This document shows, piece by piece, positions 8,860 through 18,417 of a DNA stretch of 64,000 nucleotides. The notes under the pieces are model-generated. The model saw only the letters and a program-made list of their open reading frames with translations, searched no databases and had not been told where the DNA came from. Location of the stretch: assembly GCA_902788785.1 (NCBI GenBank), contig CADALT010000004.1:1-64000 (forward strand), given 5' to 3'. Numbering within the stretch: the first letter of the stretch is position 1; each line of letters opens with the position of its first letter. This stretch comes from an uncultured Ruminococcus sp. GTDB lineage: Bacteria > Bacillota > Clostridia > Oscillospirales > Ruminococcaceae. Both the position numbers and the translations under genes were made by a program.

Positions 8860-11472
8860 ATGAAAAGAAAAAGAAAAGTAAGAACCCAACGGCGAGGCGC
8901 AGTTCTTATGACAGTTACCGTAGTTACCTGCATGATGGTCATCATCGTTGCAGCAGGTATCTCATTGGTAGGTCATACGAATGCTAGGTCGAACAAGGAA
9001 TATCGTATGAAACAGGCATACTTTGTTGCATCATCGTGCCTGGAATCATTCGTATCCGAAACGACCGGCTTAACTGTGGACGCCACACACCAGGAGAGCG
9101 AGATAGCAGCAGCTATCGAGAGCATGAAGAGCAAGGCACGTACAGGTGAGACCGTTACAGTACAGATAAAAGATGTTAGCGGTTCCTCAGTTGCAGCTAC
9201 TCAGCCAAGATGGAACGATGTCACTTGTACACTGAAAATCGAGCCTGTTAATGCAGGTGACACAACCTTGAACGATCTGAAGGCTATTGCAACAGCAACT
9301 TATCTTGATCAGACCAAGTCGGTTGTAGCATATCTTTCAGTTCAGGAACTCTTTGCCGGCAAGTCTAACACCAGAGCTCTGGAAGTTATTGGTACAAACG
9401 GCGGCGGTAATGATTCCTACAACAATATGCGTGTTTATGGTAACGCAGGTGCGATCGCTGACCAGTCACACGATAAAAATACAATGTATGACTGCTCAAC
9501 AAACGATTGTAAGTTCTACGGCGACGTTCTGGTCCGTGGTTCGCTGACATCCGGTGTTCAGATGCGTCTGGGCAGAAACCCTTACTATGTAAATGGTTTC
9601 AACGATGTTGACGGCGGCGGAAATGAAACTCCCGGCTGTACAATGACAGTAACAAGAACACTTAACATTGCAAATAATGAAACTAAACTCACCAGTGTTC
9701 TTGCAAAGAACAAGGATTCTGACTTTAAACCTATAGGTAATAACGCTTACAACTATGTTCAGACAGGTGAGGCTCTTCTGATGCAGAGCGGCGGTGGATC
9801 ATACATCGGTGATAATGATCAATTCCAGGTGGATGTATACACCGGTCTGCTGTACATGGGTCAGGTAAGAAATAATGCAGACGTACTCGCTAAAGTAATG
9901 AGCGGCGTTGAAGAAGCGTATGCAAATGGTGAGATCACACAGTCTCAGAGAGACAGATATTATAACAAGATAGTAAACGGTGCTCAGGGCAACAGCCAGC
10001 ATATCTACGGCAACGTTTATGCTATCAAAAGAAACGCCAATTTCCCCGGTGATGTTGTTGTAGATGGCATCAATAATGTTATCCATGGCGATCTTTGGGT
10101 AGAGGGCGATCTCTATGTTAATGGTTCGCTTGAGGTAACAGGTACAATACATTTTAAAAAGACTGCAGCGGAAAATCCTATGCACGGTTCGGTAAACTGC
10201 CCTAATGCTCCTCTGTATGAGCAGAACAGATCATCAAGTGATAGAGCTACTGAGCCTCCTATCAATGTTTCTGATCCCGATCCATATCGTTATTTCCCTG
10301 AGCATATGCTGCTGCTCGATGGTTTCTCTACTATCAAGAGCACATATACAGGAATGTATGAGGCTGATGGTGTTACACATAACCTGTCTATTCCTACAAT
10401 AAACGATCCTCAGTTCAGAAATGGCAGAAACCCGGGTGATCCTGTTACAATGGGCGATGGAACCGTATTCACTCCTGATGGTGATGAAGTTGTTTATCTG
10501 ATAAACAAGAGTGCAAGAATCGATAAGATAGGTTCTGATACAGAGAACCGAGTTTATGTTATTGATCTTGATTCTTCATACAGCGATTCGCCTACAGGTA
10601 AGAACCCCGATGGAAATAATGATATAGTTCTGCTGATGCAGAATTCTACACCTACACCTTGGGGCTTCAATCAGAGCGTAGCAGACAGAAAATCAACCAT
10701 AGTTGTACATAATACTGATATTGATGCTGATAACAATCCTAACAGGATCTGCTATTTCGTAACAGATTCAGGCGCAAACGGTGTTTGCAACAATGAGACA
10801 GCCGGTGATCCTACCGCTGTATCAACATATGATCATGGTTCCTTCAAGCTTCCTTTGGAATCTGATACTTTACCAAAGGCTAGACAGATGTTTGAAAATT
10901 ATATGTCCGGTATGGGCTATAGTGCTACACAGATAGCTGATGCAGCAACATATACCGATCCTTATAATCCTGCAAATACACATCACATGGTAGATGGTCC
11001 TGTATTCTATTGTGGAAATGGTAAGCTCAGGATATTTGATTACGGCACATACATGGCTTTCAAACTTAATCAGACTATCAATCCTACAGAGGATAGCTCA
11101 GTTCCCGCATCTTACCAGACAACCAATGGCTGCTCGGTATTCCTTGCAACAGAAGGCAGCTACCTCTACATTGGTCAGGAGAGTATGATACAGGCATCCG
11201 TTTATTGCCCAAGAGCAACATTCCTCTGGAACAATAATGGTGTTAACCTGAAGATCATGCCCGATCCTACAGTATCAGGCAACAGCCAGTCAATGAATAT
11301 ACCTGTTAACGTTTTCGGATGCTGTATTGCAGGTAACTTCCAGCCTAGTGCTAACAACGTACACGTAGTTTATCAGAAGGTTTCCGAGCATTCTATGATA
11401 CAGAAGGCTAAGGGTCCCGGCAGACAGCTGGCAACCGAGAGCTTTAAGCTGGTCAAGTATGCTGCATCGTAA
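8860..11472 (+). CDS. Very large PilX-like minor pilin
   Basis: An 870-residue protein with a prepilin-like N-terminus: a basic leader (MKRKRKVRTQRRG), then a hydrophobic helix starting AVLMTVTVVTCMMVIIVAAG. It lacks the usual Glu at +5, as many PilX/GspK-like proteins do. After residue about 110 it is a long secreted region rich in Asn, Gly and Thr. It includes a turn-rich stretch (GDLWVEGDLYVNGSLEVTG, near 415) that looks like beta-helix coils. Typical PilX proteins are about 200 aa, so this is unusually long. I chose the ATG at 8860 after GGAAGGTGG. It is followed 19 bp later by another prepilin gene. The PilX assignment rests on the N-terminus and the neighbours. Confidence 0.75.
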   Translation: MKRKRKVRTQRRGAVLMTVTVVTCMMVIIVAAGISLVGHTNARSNKEYRMKQAYFVASSCLESFVSETTGLTVDATHQESEIAAAIESMKSKARTGETVTVQIKDVSGSSVAATQPRWNDVTCTLKIEPVNAGDTTLNDLKAIATATYLDQTKSVVAYLSVQELFAGKSNTRALEVIGTNGGGNDSYNNMRVYGNAGAIADQSHDKNTMYDCSTNDCKFYGDVLVRGSLTSGVQMRLGRNPYYVNGFNDVDGGGNETPGCTMTVTRTLNIANNETKLTSVLAKNKDSDFKPIGNNAYNYVQTGEALLMQSGGGSYIGDNDQFQVDVYTGLLYMGQVRNNADVLAKVMSGVEEAYANGEITQSQRDRYYNKIVNGAQGNSQHIYGNVYAIKRNANFPGDVVVDGINNVIHGDLWVEGDLYVNGSLEVTGTIHFKKTAAENPMHGSVNCPNAPLYEQNRSSSDRATEPPINVSDPDPYRYFPEHMLLLDGFSTIKSTYTGMYEADGVTHNLSIPTINDPQFRNGRNPGDPVTMGDGTVFTPDGDEVVYLINKSARIDKIGSDTENRVYVIDLDSSYSDSPTGKNPDGNNDIVLLMQNSTPTPWGFNQSVADRKSTIVVHNTDIDADNNPNRICYFVTDSGANGVCNNETAGDPTAVSTYDHGSFKLPLESDTLPKARQMFENYMSGMGYSATQIADAATYTDPYNPANTHHMVDGPVFYCGNGKLRIFDYGTYMAFKLNQTINPTEDSSVPASYQTTNGCSVFLATEGSYLYIGQESMIQASVYCPRATFLWNNNGVNLKIMPDPTVSGNSQSMNIPVNVFGCCIAGNFQPSANNVHVVYQKVSEHSMIQKAKGPGRQLATESFKLVKYAAS

Positions 11473-11491
11473 TTAGAGGGAGGTAATACTT

Positions 11492-12265
11492 ATGAAAAAT
11501 AATAAACATGGTATGACTCTTGTCGAGTGTATAATTGCGATGGCAGTTTTTGCAGTTGCTTCAACCGGTTTCATAATGACAGCGACTGCTTGTTACAAGT
11601 CACAGGTCAAGGCTAAAAAGAGAATGGATACTGCTAATACCCAGACAACTAATCTGGAGCATTTTTCCAATTACTCTCAGGTAGTCGATCCCGAGGCGCT
11701 GAATGTTGAACCCATGAGCGGCGGTTCAAACAGATGGGTCATTACATTCCCATTCTCCAGTGCTTCAGGCGGTGAAATTTCAAATTCTAAGGTACACGGT
11801 TACTATTCAGTAGCCGATCCTGATGATCCGGTATTTGATCTGTCGTTCTTCTCGCCTATCGAGCAGGTGGATCTGACAACAGACGAATACTGGGTAACAT
11901 TCACAAACGTTGGTTCTGATCAGAAGTGGCTGGAACTTAGTCTGGCAGATTCTACACACTTTGTATTTTTCGATAATGAAAAGAACGAAGCTAGCGGATC
12001 GACTCTTCCTGAACATCTCTGGGGTCCTAACGGCGGTGCTTTCCGTTTCGGTATAAAGAATAAAGGCGGCGGAGATATCACCGGTGCAGTTCTCACTGTG
12101 CATGATGTACAGAATGATAGGGATATCGGTACATATTCTATATCAGATTTTATTCTTCCCGATGATAATGGAAGCGTGGATACCTCCAAGGGCTATTGTG
12201 CATATTATATCAACGGTGATTCAGTAGTTAATGAAGCTGCACTTAATGCACAAACAGAGGAATAA
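11492..12265 (+). CDS. Prepilin-type minor pilin, PilV-like
   Basis: A 257-residue type IV prepilin. The short leader MKNNKHG ends in Gly, the cleavage site for PilD. MTLVECIIAMAVFAVASTGF follows, with Glu at +5 and a hydrophobic helix. The mature part has about 230 residues of unrecognised, probably beta-rich sequence. The position between the large PilX-like and PilW-like genes suggests a pilus tip or priming complex, as in PilV-PilW-PilX sets. GAGGGAGG precedes the ATG. The specific PilV name is by position only. Confidence 0.85.
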   Translation: MKNNKHGMTLVECIIAMAVFAVASTGFIMTATACYKSQVKAKKRMDTANTQTTNLEHFSNYSQVVDPEALNVEPMSGGSNRWVITFPFSSASGGEISNSKVHGYYSVADPDDPVFDLSFFSPIEQVDLTTDEYWVTFTNVGSDQKWLELSLADSTHFVFFDNEKNEASGSTLPEHLWGPNGGAFRFGIKNKGGGDITGAVLTVHDVQNDRDIGTYSISDFILPDDNGSVDTSKGYCAYYINGDSVVNEAALNAQTEE

Positions 12266-12277
12266 GGAGGTGCCTAT

Positions 12278-14389
12278 ATGAAGAACAAGAAAAATCTTAA
12301 AGGTTTTACTCTGGTCGAGCTTGTTATTGTAGGCACGCTGATGGTTATCATCATGGGTATGGTGCTTAACCTTATCAGACCTATGAACAGGTTCTATCAG
12401 AGGACCCAGAATTTAGCTGACGCCAATGATATTGGCGGCATAGTAATGGATACTGTTGATAACAGTATCCGTTACGCTACCGATATGGTGATACTTGAGG
12501 ATTACGAAGGTGTTCCTCTTATGAAAGACGGTTGTCTGATCGATGCAACAGGCGTTCAGTCGTTCAAATACAAGTTCACAAACGTTATAATCCTCGAAGA
12601 GGATATGCCAAGAGGTAAAGTATTGGACGATTATGATCCCAACGATTCTCCTGCTCACCGTAAGGGCGCAACAGGCAGCATCTTGCAGGCTCCTGTACTT
12701 ACAACAGGCGATGGTATCGACTTTAGCAAACTCAGATATGTCGGCGGCGAGGATATATACAATGATTACAGTGCACGTTTCGATGCAGGACTTAATATTG
12801 TCGATGAAAGAAACAAGTGCGTATCACTTGACATGAAACTGCTGAAACCTGAGTATAGAAACGGTCAGTATGTTTTTGAAAAAGAAGTATACAACCAGCA
12901 GAGAGATATCGAACTTGTTAATATCAATCTGAGAAGATCAAGCTTTAAAGTTGAGTATTATTCTAATAAAGCAGGCACAAACGCTAATCCTATCGATTAT
13001 AACAAGTTCCCTAAATCTGCTCCTACATCAACTGCAACTGCAAGTCAGCAGGAACTGTTCACTTCAGGTCTGCATACCTTCATCTTCTTCACTAATGCGG
13101 CTACAGACAGCACCTCTACAGAGGTACATGTTGGTGTGAAGATCGACGGTAAGACGGATTATTTTGGTCCTCTTACTTATAACAAAGGTGATATAATACC
13201 TGCTTCGGATATAGAAGCATTTAAGAACTTTGCACGTTCATTCGAGGGTGAGGAAGACAGAGGCGGTATACCTTTCTCTCTTACTTTAAGTAAGATAGAA
13301 TCGACCTTGGGTGAGAATATCTCCGCATATGAAAGCGGAACGAAAACCGTTACACAGGATTTTGATTTTATAGCTTACTACACCGGTGTGCCTAATATTC
13401 CACCTCTCGGTTCCTACTCTTTCATTGACCATGACGGCAATGTTATCTCCAGCGGTAATATAGTGGCTCAGGCAATTTCCGATACAGGTGGAGAGATCCC
13501 TGCACCTAATGCAGATAATTACGTTGATAACTCAGGTGCTGAACCTGTTGAGATGATGCCTAACCGTGATCCTATGTTCCGTTTTGCTGAAGGAACAGAG
13601 TTCTTTGATCCTACAGAGGAGTATTCAGGAAATCACACATGGTATGTTGCATATGAAGCCGTTCCTATGGCTGATTTCAAATTCCTTGATACTGATGGTT
13701 CTGATATAACAACTCTTAAATTTAAGGCAGCATATGATTATCTTGATGAAGCACGTCAGCATAAGACTAATGTACCTTTAACAGGACAGGAGATCGGTGC
13801 TGATCCTCAGATAGGTGCTTTAACTGTTACTGTTCCTGCCGGTGAAAACTTTGAAAGGTGGGAGGTACACGATGTAACAGGTGGCTCTGATATTATTGTT
13901 GGTACCAACAATGGTAACTTCGATAATTCATGGCGTCCCGAGGAAGGTCATTCCTATGAGGTACATCCCATTACACAGCCTATCCCTGCGGGTGGCTTGC
14001 TGCCTCCCGGCGGCGGCTCATCACCAATTGTTGTAACTCCGGCTACCTACAATCCGTGGTACTGGCCAATGTGGAAATTTGATATTGATCTGGTGAATAA
14101 TGAGTCTACTCCCATTAAGGGTGCAACATTTGAGGTAACCTTTAATGAGGCTATTAAAAATGATTTTGCAACATCTCAGGGTATGAACTGCTTTGGTTAT
14201 ACTAATGCTTCTGTATCTCTTGATCCAAGCGACAATAAGATACTCAGAGTTAACATTCAGGGTGCTGATTGGGGTCAGGTACAGCCGGGCGGATCGACCA
14301 GGATGACTTTACAGGTTCATCCTGATGACCAGAACTCAACATCGCTTGACATTGTAGATGTTAAATGTACAGGAACAACTCCTGTATAA
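12278..14389 (+). CDS. Giant PilW-like minor pilin with C-terminal beta-sandwich-like domain
   Basis: A 703-residue type IV prepilin. The leader MKNKKNLKG is followed by FTLVELVIVGTLMVIIMGMV, with Glu at +5. Residues 40-220 resemble a PilW-like globular part. Residues 220-550 hold repeated beta-rich segments, each with an F-x-D-x-D-G-like start (SFIDHDG, KFLDTDG). A Pro/Gly linker (GGLLPPGGGSS) near 570 leads to a final 110-residue domain with WPMWKFDIDLVN and QVQPGGSTRMTLQV. That pattern resembles cellulose-binding CBM2-type beta-sandwiches. Usual PilW proteins are about 350 aa. AAGGAGGTG precedes the ATG. The binding role is inference. Confidence 0.8.
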   Translation: MKNKKNLKGFTLVELVIVGTLMVIIMGMVLNLIRPMNRFYQRTQNLADANDIGGIVMDTVDNSIRYATDMVILEDYEGVPLMKDGCLIDATGVQSFKYKFTNVIILEEDMPRGKVLDDYDPNDSPAHRKGATGSILQAPVLTTGDGIDFSKLRYVGGEDIYNDYSARFDAGLNIVDERNKCVSLDMKLLKPEYRNGQYVFEKEVYNQQRDIELVNINLRRSSFKVEYYSNKAGTNANPIDYNKFPKSAPTSTATASQQELFTSGLHTFIFFTNAATDSTSTEVHVGVKIDGKTDYFGPLTYNKGDIIPASDIEAFKNFARSFEGEEDRGGIPFSLTLSKIESTLGENISAYESGTKTVTQDFDFIAYYTGVPNIPPLGSYSFIDHDGNVISSGNIVAQAISDTGGEIPAPNADNYVDNSGAEPVEMMPNRDPMFRFAEGTEFFDPTEEYSGNHTWYVAYEAVPMADFKFLDTDGSDITTLKFKAAYDYLDEARQHKTNVPLTGQEIGADPQIGALTVTVPAGENFERWEVHDVTGGSDIIVGTNNGNFDNSWRPEEGHSYEVHPITQPIPAGGLLPPGGGSSPIVVTPATYNPWYWPMWKFDIDLVNNESTPIKGATFEVTFNEAIKNDFATSQGMNCFGYTNASVSLDPSDNKILRVNIQGADWGQVQPGGSTRMTLQVHPDDQNSTSLDIVDVKCTGTTPV

Positions 14390-14403
14390 TATGCTGAATT
14401 TCA

Positions 14404-14463
14404 CAAGCGGCTCAAAGTAGCCGCTTGCTGAAAAGATCCCCATGGCTATCATGGGGACCTTTT
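14404..14463 (+). terminator. Terminator of the pilC-pilin operon
   Basis: A 9-bp hairpin (CAAGCGGCT/AGCCGCTTG, 14404-14427) is followed by a second stem with TCCCCATG/CATGGGGA and flanking AAAAG/CTTTT (14431-14463). The second ends in a short T-run. Together they close the plus-strand pilus operon. Confidence 0.75.
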
Positions 14464-14497
14464 GAGCAAAGTGAATTACAGCTTTGCAAAAATATGC

Positions 14498-14524
14498 AAA
14501 AAAATACCGCTGATCGCTCAGCGG
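14498..14524 (-). terminator. Terminator of pilD
   Basis: CCGCTGA/TCAGCGG forms a 7-bp stem with a 4-nt loop at 14507-14524. On the minus strand it is followed by TATTTTTTT, so it ends the pilD transcript 19 bp after the stop codon. Confidence 0.75.
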
Positions 14525-14542
14525 ATATTTTAAGTATTTATT

Positions 14543-15376
14543 TCAGAACAGCCCTGTTATCAGTGCGGCAGTTTCTTCCATCATCTCATTGATGCCTGTG
14601 AAATCTGTGTACCACTGAGCTATCTTGTCGCCGTACAGAGCACTGACTGCTATGCCGACCGACAAATAAGGACCAAAAGCGAATACCGAGTCACCATTGA
14701 TGCGCTTGAGTATTATGCCGCATATGGAACCTACGATCAGGGCTATCAGCATTGCGACTGCGATGTTCTGGGCTCCCAGGAAAAGTCCTGCGGCTGCCAT
14801 CAGGTAAACATCGCCCATGCCCATTGCTTTTTCATGGCTGACAAGCGAGATTATCAGCAGCGGTATACTGATGATGAATGCGCCCAGTATCATGGAAGTC
14901 AGGGTCGTCGGACATGAACGCTGACAGAAGATGTATTTCGGGATAGCGAGCACGCCGATGAAGATCACAACACCTGTGTTTATCAGCTGTGTGTCCCAGT
15001 CCATGAAAAATACAACGATCAGTGCCGAGAACATCAGCGATACCAGTGATGCGTATAAAGGTGAGATCACCACATCAAAGTGCAGGAAGACCCAGAGATA
15101 AAGCACACCGTTGAGCAGCTCAACTACTGTGTATCTCGGTGAGATCTTTGCACCGCAGGCGTGGCACTTGCCCCTGAGCATACACCAGCTGATGACAGGT
15201 ATCAGGTCACGCTTCCTGATAGGTGTGCCGCAGGTCATGCAGTGCGAGTTGCTCTTGATAAGGCTCTCGCCCAGCGGAAGACGGTAGATGCATACATTAA
15301 GAAAGCTGCCGATACATACGCCGAACAGAAATACAAAAATGTACATGATTGTGGTATAGATAAGGTCAAAGTTCAT
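14543..15376 (-). CDS. pilD: Prepilin peptidase (leader peptidase and N-methyltransferase)
   Basis: PilD is a membrane aspartyl protease that removes the leader of type IV prepilins after Gly and methylates the new N-terminus. The 277-residue product has the expected GSFLNVCIYRLP start. Two CxxC pairs (HCMTCG and CHACG, about residues 46-49 and 71-74) mark the zinc-bound N-terminal domain. The catalytic aspartates are likely in FFMDWDTQLINT and in the GxGD motif MGMGDVYLMAAAG. Seven to eight membrane helices are visible. It lies on the minus strand between two plus-strand parts of the pilus locus, with its own promoter and terminator. Its substrates are probably the prepilins at 8860-14389. 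Confidence 0.96.
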   Translation of the reverse strand: MNFDLIYTTIMYIFVFLFGVCIGSFLNVCIYRLPLGESLIKSNSHCMTCGTPIRKRDLIPVISWCMLRGKCHACGAKISPRYTVVELLNGVLYLWVFLHFDVVISPLYASLVSLMFSALIVVFFMDWDTQLINTGVVIFIGVLAIPKYIFCQRSCPTTLTSMILGAFIISIPLLIISLVSHEKAMGMGDVYLMAAAGLFLGAQNIAVAMLIALIVGSICGIILKRINGDSVFAFGPYLSVGIAVSALYGDKIAQWYTDFTGINEMMEETAALITGLF

Positions 15377-15429
15377 TTTTGAAAACTCCTTTCATAAGAT
15401 GTTGATCTGCTAATGCATTTCATGTATTC

Positions 15430-15458
15430 ATTTTATCACAATTCCATATAAAATACAA
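15430..15458 (-). promoter_or_regulatory. Promoter of pilD
   Basis: On the minus strand TTGTAT (15453-15458) and TAAAAT (15430-15435) are 17 bp apart, about 55 bp before the pilD ATG. Confidence 0.5.
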
Positions 15459-15531
15459 GAGCTTATTACTAATTTAAGAATTTATTCAAATATATTATTA
15501 TTCCGCCGTTGCGGAGGACAGGAGTGTATCT

Positions 15532-17208
15532 ATGAGAAACGGACCAATTGGACAATACCTAGTAGAGAAGAAACTCATAACCGAAGAGCAGCTTCAAATG
15601 GTACTCGAAAGACAGAAGACCGAAAAGGATAAGAAGTTCGGTGATCTGGTCATCGAGATGAAGCTGGTAAGCGATGTTGATTTTGCAAAGACCCTCGCTG
15701 AGAGAATGAACATTCAGTATGTTGATCTTGACAACCAACAGCTGAATATCGATGTGGTCAAGAGGATCCCCGAGACCACAGCTAAAAAATATAACGTAAT
15801 TGCCATAAATAAGATCGGTAAGAGAATGATGGTCGCTACTAACGACCCCATGAACTTCTACGTTTTTGAGGATCTGAGAGTTATCACAGGCTGCAACATC
15901 ACAGCACAGCTGGCTACCAAGTCCGCCATCACAAGGGCGATCGGTAGGATGTACTCTGAGGACCAGGCAAAGAAGGTCGCTGAAGAAGCTAAGCAGGAGA
16001 AAGAGGAAGAGTCGGTAAATCTCGAAGATATCGACCTCAGCTCCGACAGAGTTGATAATGCGCCTATCGTTAAGCTGGCAACTGCTATAGTTGAGCAGTC
16101 CTACAGACAGGGTGCTACCGATATCCACATCGAGCCTTTCAAGGATAAGACCAAGATACGTATTCGTATCAACAGTGACCTTATCATGCTGATGGAGCTC
16201 GACCAGAGACTTCACGTTTCACTCGTAACAAGATTCAAGATCCTCTCGGGCATGAATATCGCCGAGAAGCGTATCCCTCAGGACGGTCGTATGTCGCAGG
16301 TCATCGACGGCACAACAGTCGACCTCCGTGTATCCAATCTTCCTATGGTATACGGCGAGAAGGTCGTTCTCCGTATCCTTGCAGGCGACAGCTCTGTAAG
16401 AAAGATACAGGATCTGGGTATGACCGACTATAACTATGAAAGATTCGTTTCCTGTCTGAAGGTTCCTCAGGGCGTGGTACTGGTAACAGGACCTACCGGT
16501 TCAGGTAAGTCTACCACACTGTACGCCGCCCTCGGTGAGATCGCTAAGCCTAACCTCAACGTTATCACCGTCGAAGACCCTGTCGAGAAGAAGATCAATA
16601 ATATCAACCAGTGTCAGATCAATGAGAAAGCGGGCATGACCTTCGGTGCAGCTCTGCGTTCCATCCTCCGTCAGGACCCTGACATCATCATGATCGGTGA
16701 GATGCGTGATACCGAAACTGCTGAGATCGGTATCAGAGCCGCTATCACAGGACACTTAGTGCTCAGCACACTTCATACCAACGATGCCGCTTCCACAGTA
16801 ACAAGACTTGTGGATATGGGCGTTGACGCATACATGGTGGCTACCTCGCTTATCGGCGTTGTCGCACAGAGACTTACCAAGGTGCTCTGTACCTCGTGCC
16901 GTGAACAGATAATGTCCAACGAGGACGATAACAAGCTGATGGAGATCGATGAGAGCGTGCCTATCTATAAGGCTGTAGGCTGCCCCAAGTGCAATAACAC
17001 AGGCTATACGGGACGTACTGCTATCCATGAGATCCTGCTGGCTACCACAAAGATGAAGGAGATCATCGCTGCGGGTGCAAAGTCAGAGGAGATACAGGAG
17101 CTTGCAAAAGAAGAAGGCTGCCGTCTGCTGCGTGATAACGTTTCCGAGCTTGTTAAGCAGGGCGTTACAACGATAGATGAGCTGGTACGTGTAACATACG
17201 CAGTATGA
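15532..17208 (+). CDS. pilB: Type IV pilus extension ATPase PilB (GspE family)
   Basis: PilB is the hexameric ATPase that powers pilus extension at the PilC platform. The protein has 558 residues. An N-terminal MshEN-like domain (about 1-145) starts PIGQYLVEKKLITEEQL; a charged linker with many Glu and Lys follows. The ATPase core has Walker A TGPTGSGKS near residue 325, an Asp box, and Walker B with PDIIMIGEMRD near 382. Four cysteines (CTSC and CPKC, about 459-486) form the zinc motif typical of PilB. In the MshEN motif the usual Arg-Leu-Gly is Pro-Ile-Gly, so c-di-GMP binding is uncertain. GGAGGACAGGAG precedes the ATG. pilT follows. Confidence 0.96.
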   Translation: MRNGPIGQYLVEKKLITEEQLQMVLERQKTEKDKKFGDLVIEMKLVSDVDFAKTLAERMNIQYVDLDNQQLNIDVVKRIPETTAKKYNVIAINKIGKRMMVATNDPMNFYVFEDLRVITGCNITAQLATKSAITRAIGRMYSEDQAKKVAEEAKQEKEEESVNLEDIDLSSDRVDNAPIVKLATAIVEQSYRQGATDIHIEPFKDKTKIRIRINSDLIMLMELDQRLHVSLVTRFKILSGMNIAEKRIPQDGRMSQVIDGTTVDLRVSNLPMVYGEKVVLRILAGDSSVRKIQDLGMTDYNYERFVSCLKVPQGVVLVTGPTGSGKSTTLYAALGEIAKPNLNVITVEDPVEKKINNINQCQINEKAGMTFGAALRSILRQDPDIIMIGEMRDTETAEIGIRAAITGHLVLSTLHTNDAASTVTRLVDMGVDAYMVATSLIGVVAQRLTKVLCTSCREQIMSNEDDNKLMEIDESVPIYKAVGCPKCNNTGYTGRTAIHEILLATTKMKEIIAAGAKSEEIQELAKEEGCRLLRDNVSELVKQGVTTIDELVRVTYAV

Positions 17209-17274
17209 TCTGTCGGATATATAGTATATCGGGTTCATTATTATAAGTAAACTAATTGTTTGGAGGTAAAAACA

Positions 17275-18345
17275 ATGGCAATTGATATTAACAAGATACT
17301 GGACGAGTCCAGAGCGCTGGGCTGTTCGGACCTGCATTTTACAGTAGGTATCCCACCCATCGTTAGACAGGGCGGTAACCTGAGAAAGCTCTCGTCCTAT
17401 CCTGATATGACAGAGATAGAAATTCTCAGAGTTTGCGAAGATATGTGTAACGATAAGCAGAGACAGCAGATCAAAGACAGGATCGATACTGACTTCACAT
17501 TCGTGTCCAGCAGAGGTTTCCGTCACAGAGTCAATGTTTATCACCAGAGAGGTAATACGGCTATCGCTATCCGTCTGCTGAGAAACGATATACCGACACT
17601 TGCAGACCTGGATCTGCCTCCCGTACTGGCAGAATTCGTTATGAGACCCCGTGGACTGGTGCTCGTTACAGGTCCTACCGGTTCAGGTAAGTCAACAACA
17701 CTGGCTGCCATGATCGACCACGTTAATATCCATAAGTCCTCGCACATCATCACTGTCGAGGATCCTATCGAGTATATGCACTCACATAAGAGATGTATGA
17801 TCAACCAGAGAGAGATCGGACCCGATGTACCCAGCTTCTCCATGGCGCTGCGTGCTGCACTCCGTGAGGACCCTGATATCATACTCGTCGGAGAAATGAG
17901 AGACTTTGAGACTATCGAAGCCGCTGTTACCGCAGCCGAGACAGGTCACTTGGTTATGTCTACACTTCATACTACCGACGCTGCTTCCACCATCGACCGT
18001 ATCATCGACGTTTTCCCTGCACACCAGCAGCACCAGATCAGAACTCAGCTGGCGTCCGTATTGGTAGGTATCTGTACACAGACACTGTGCCGTACTTTTG
18101 ATGGTACAAGCCGTGTAGCTTGCTGTGAGATACTCAACGCTACAGACTCCATCAAGGCTATGATCCGTGATGATAAGGTTCACCTGATCGGTTCTGCAAT
18201 GCAGACAGGTAGAGCTGTGGGAATGCAGACTATGGATCAGGAGCTTGCTAAGCTCGTCAGACAGAGGATCATCTCCAAGGAAGTTGCTCTTGAAAAGTGC
18301 GTTAACGCTAACGACCTTAACAGATATATCCAGCAGGGTATGTAA
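17275..18345 (+). CDS. pilT: Type IV pilus retraction ATPase PilT
   Basis: PilT depolymerises the pilus and drives retraction and twitching. The 356 residues match the family. An N-terminal PAS-like domain has ALGCSDLHFTVGIPP, the family signature. The core carries Walker A TGPTGSGKST near residue 136, Walker B region PDIILVGEMRD near 204, and the His box STLHTTDAAST. The C-terminal region around SIKAMIRDDK is a weak version of the AIRNLIRE motif needed for retraction. The ATG at 17275 is chosen because TGGAGG lies 8 bp upstream. It follows pilB by 66 bp and ends before a perfect palindromic terminator. Confidence 0.95.
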   Translation: MAIDINKILDESRALGCSDLHFTVGIPPIVRQGGNLRKLSSYPDMTEIEILRVCEDMCNDKQRQQIKDRIDTDFTFVSSRGFRHRVNVYHQRGNTAIAIRLLRNDIPTLADLDLPPVLAEFVMRPRGLVLVTGPTGSGKSTTLAAMIDHVNIHKSSHIITVEDPIEYMHSHKRCMINQREIGPDVPSFSMALRAALREDPDIILVGEMRDFETIEAAVTAAETGHLVMSTLHTTDAASTIDRIIDVFPAHQQHQIRTQLASVLVGICTQTLCRTFDGTSRVACCEILNATDSIKAMIRDDKVHLIGSAMQTGRAVGMQTMDQELAKLVRQRIISKEVALEKCVNANDLNRYIQQGM

Positions 18346-18372
18346 TAGCGCAATTTCTGATAAGTTTGCTGC

Positions 18373-18406
18373 ATACACTTCCGACCAAAATTGGTCGGAA
18401 GTGTAT
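18373..18406. terminator. Terminator of pilB-pilT
   Basis: A perfect 34-nt palindrome: 16-bp arms around AA (ATACACTTCCGACCAA and its complement), followed by ATTTGTTT. It lies 28 bp after the pilT stop. Confidence 0.75.
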
Positions 18407-18417
18407 ATTTGTTTATG

